DNA of 64,000 bases, taken from Chitinophaga eiseniae. Lineage in GTDB: Bacteria > Bacteroidota > Bacteroidia > Chitinophagales > Chitinophagaceae. Below are positions 63,701-64,000 of the stretch, in pieces. Position numbers and translations under genes: made by a program. Numbering within the stretch: the first letter of the stretch is position 1; each line of letters begins with the position of its first letter. The notes beneath the pieces were generated by a model. That model was given only the letters and a program-made list of their open reading frames with translations, did not search any database and had not been told where the DNA came from. Where the stretch lies: contig NZ_FUWZ01000004.1 in NCBI RefSeq assembly GCF_900167135.1, positions 558,001-622,000 of the forward strand, written 5' to 3'.

Positions 63701-64000
63701 CCCGGACCCCTTTGCCAACATATTGCCAGGAGCAATGACCAATCTGCCCAGGGAGGCGCTGGCCAACCACTGGACCAAACCAGGAGACAATGCGAAATAT
63801 GCAGGTTTTGCTCCTATTGGTTACACCCTGTTCAACGCGTCTGACGGCGCTTTTATGGATGCTTCCTACGTCAGGCTTCGCAGCCTCGCTGTCAGCTACG
63901 ACTTCCCGGAGAAGCTGGTGAAAAAAGCACGTATGGAGAGCTTCCGGCTGTATATACAGACAGAGAACATATTTAACATCACCCGTTACACAGGACTGGA
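60738..64000 (+). CDS. SusC/RagA family TonB-linked outer membrane protein (3' truncated)
   Basis: The ATG at 60738 begins MPELRRPKRYIPWKQ, followed by a signal segment (LLLLIAAIGLPLTGLSQT). In order come an STN signalling domain (YSSKKVTLQQVFAEIKKQTD...), a carboxypeptidase-D-like beta domain (GIVYDEKTVQPIPGVSVFAS), the plug (VVQGYGVTSKRLATGSITKV, YIIDGVP, VLKDADATAIYGSRGANGV) and the start of the beta-barrel. The frame is open to the window end. The STN domain fits regulation through the adjacent FecR and sigma factor. The receptor imports a glycan, siderophore or other large substrate with a SusD-like partner, which should lie just outside the window. In the 175-bp gap before it I see only a small AAGCCC/GGGCTT hairpin at 60660-60674. 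Confidence 0.96.
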   Translation, partial: MPELRRPKRYIPWKQLGLLLLIAAIGLPLTGLSQTMNYSSKKVTLQQVFAEIKKQTDHVVVFNPEQVDVTQTVPVNARNQPLEAFMRALLAKTPLNFTIVGTTIVIFRKADVAPEYNMPPPPVEIMGIVYDEKTVQPIPGVSVFASVSGKGVQTNEKGFFSLKNLKDAEMLTFSSIGYEKVTMAAGQPGVTMYVKMKVATSELDQAVVQGYGVTSKRLATGSITKVTGTEIASQPVMNPLQALQGRVPGLLVTQTSGYASSPLKLEIRGRNSLGKGFLSDPLYIIDGVPLTVLNLVNVTEGVSSGFVQGGFSAAGGQSPLFGLNAKDIESIEVLKDADATAIYGSRGANGVILITTKRGKTGKTALSVDVREGIVTVPRQWHLLDTKEYLQMRRDAFKNEGIAPTIATAPDLMLWDTTRYTNWQKEILGTGKMTNVSASLSGGDNQNTFYVSANYGRQVELLSKSGASQKASVMSRVRHASANQKFSIMVGTTIGYTKVDAIVNMGDAAYLPPNAPPIYDSKGNLNFAEWTAHNPVSQFPFESLGRKNISQATQLDGNMELRYEIAKGLTFSTTGGYSFVSGTSDNFVPMASQNPALNPTGMAIFGTTRNTNWIVEPQLAYTRFIGKGDLSIQAGTSYQSAATNGTTVFGFGYGDDALLGSISNAPLQQATEMLSRYKYAAVFGRISYNWDNKYILNLNARRDGSSRFAPGRQYGNFGSVGMGWIMSEEPWVKAVLPSWVTFLKLRGSYGITGGDGSIGDYQYLSQWGTRTIGGLLGKYDGVQPYVPIHAMNQDYHWEANKKMEGSLSVSFLNDRINLEVLHYRNRTGDQVTGLPTPQYTGFSSVLANWAAVVQNSGWEGMIRANLVRQKDFSWTVSFNISRNRNVLVAYPDLEFSPYYGTYKVGQSLSTRYYLHYVGIDPQTGKHAFDDYNKDGQATVNLGIPDGTGMDDRYVPIDDAPKYYGGFGSQFTWKGVRLDLFFDYKKQLGPDPFANILPGAMTNLPREALANHWTKPGDNAKYAGFAPIGYTLFNASDGAFMDASYVRLRSLAVSYDFPEKLVKKARMESFRLYIQTENIFNITRYTGL

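Overview
The window comes from a member of the Bacteroidota, most likely Chitinophaga or a close relative (Chitinophagaceae). The evidence is a SusC/RagA-type TonB receptor behind a FecI-like sigma factor and a FecR-like anti-sigma factor, a secreted GH43 glycosidase, GG-leader ribosomal peptide precursors of the Bacteroidota type, and starts without Shine-Dalgarno sequences. The genus is an inference; no rRNA gene or other phylogenetic marker is present.

Positions 1-44300 hold the 3' part of a very large nonribosomal peptide synthetase (NRPS) operon. Three giant genes lie on the + strand, 41 and 45 bp apart; the first is cut by the window edge. They carry twelve adenylation (A) domains, and a thioesterase ends the third protein. 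By-eye specificity codes give this order: Ser-like (D) - Asp - Phe-like // Ile/Val (D) - Ser - basic, Lys/Arg-like (D) - unassigned // Leu (D) - Asp - Leu - Asp - Ile/Val - release. Each epimerization (E) domain is followed by a condensation (C) domain of the D-accepting type, and all other C domains look L-accepting, so the stereochemical logic is consistent. TubC-type docking domains start proteins 2 and 3. A subtilisin-like lipoprotein peptidase follows 38 bp after the last NRPS gene and ends at a strong terminator, so it probably belongs to the operon. The starter module, any tailoring oxygenase, transporter, MbtH protein and phosphopantetheinyl transferase are not in the window.

Positions 44301-53110 hold ordinary accessory and housekeeping-type genes: a tandem universal stress protein, a short AraC-type regulator, an SDR oxidoreductase, a YtcJ-like amidohydrolase with a homopolymer frameshift in its signal peptide, a Crp/Fnr regulator, a sterol-desaturase-family enzyme, a HEAT-repeat protein, a secreted MBL-fold hydrolase and an HxlR regulator.

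Positions 53207-55265 hold a compact array of seven intact and one frameshifted precursor genes for small peptides. All have a conserved KKLSFNKETIAALN-type leader ending in GG and a variable Thr-rich core with four conserved cysteines, ending in CxxC. No modification, protease or export gene lies beside them. A strong terminator closes the array.

Positions 55288-64000 hold a short orphan ORF, a GH43 glycosidase with a potentially structured 5' leader, a secreted alpha/beta hydrolase (- strand), and an ECF sigma / FecR / SusC cassette whose SusC gene runs off the window end. No tRNA, rRNA, CRISPR array or insertion sequence was seen, and no intergenic gap exceeds about 215 bp.
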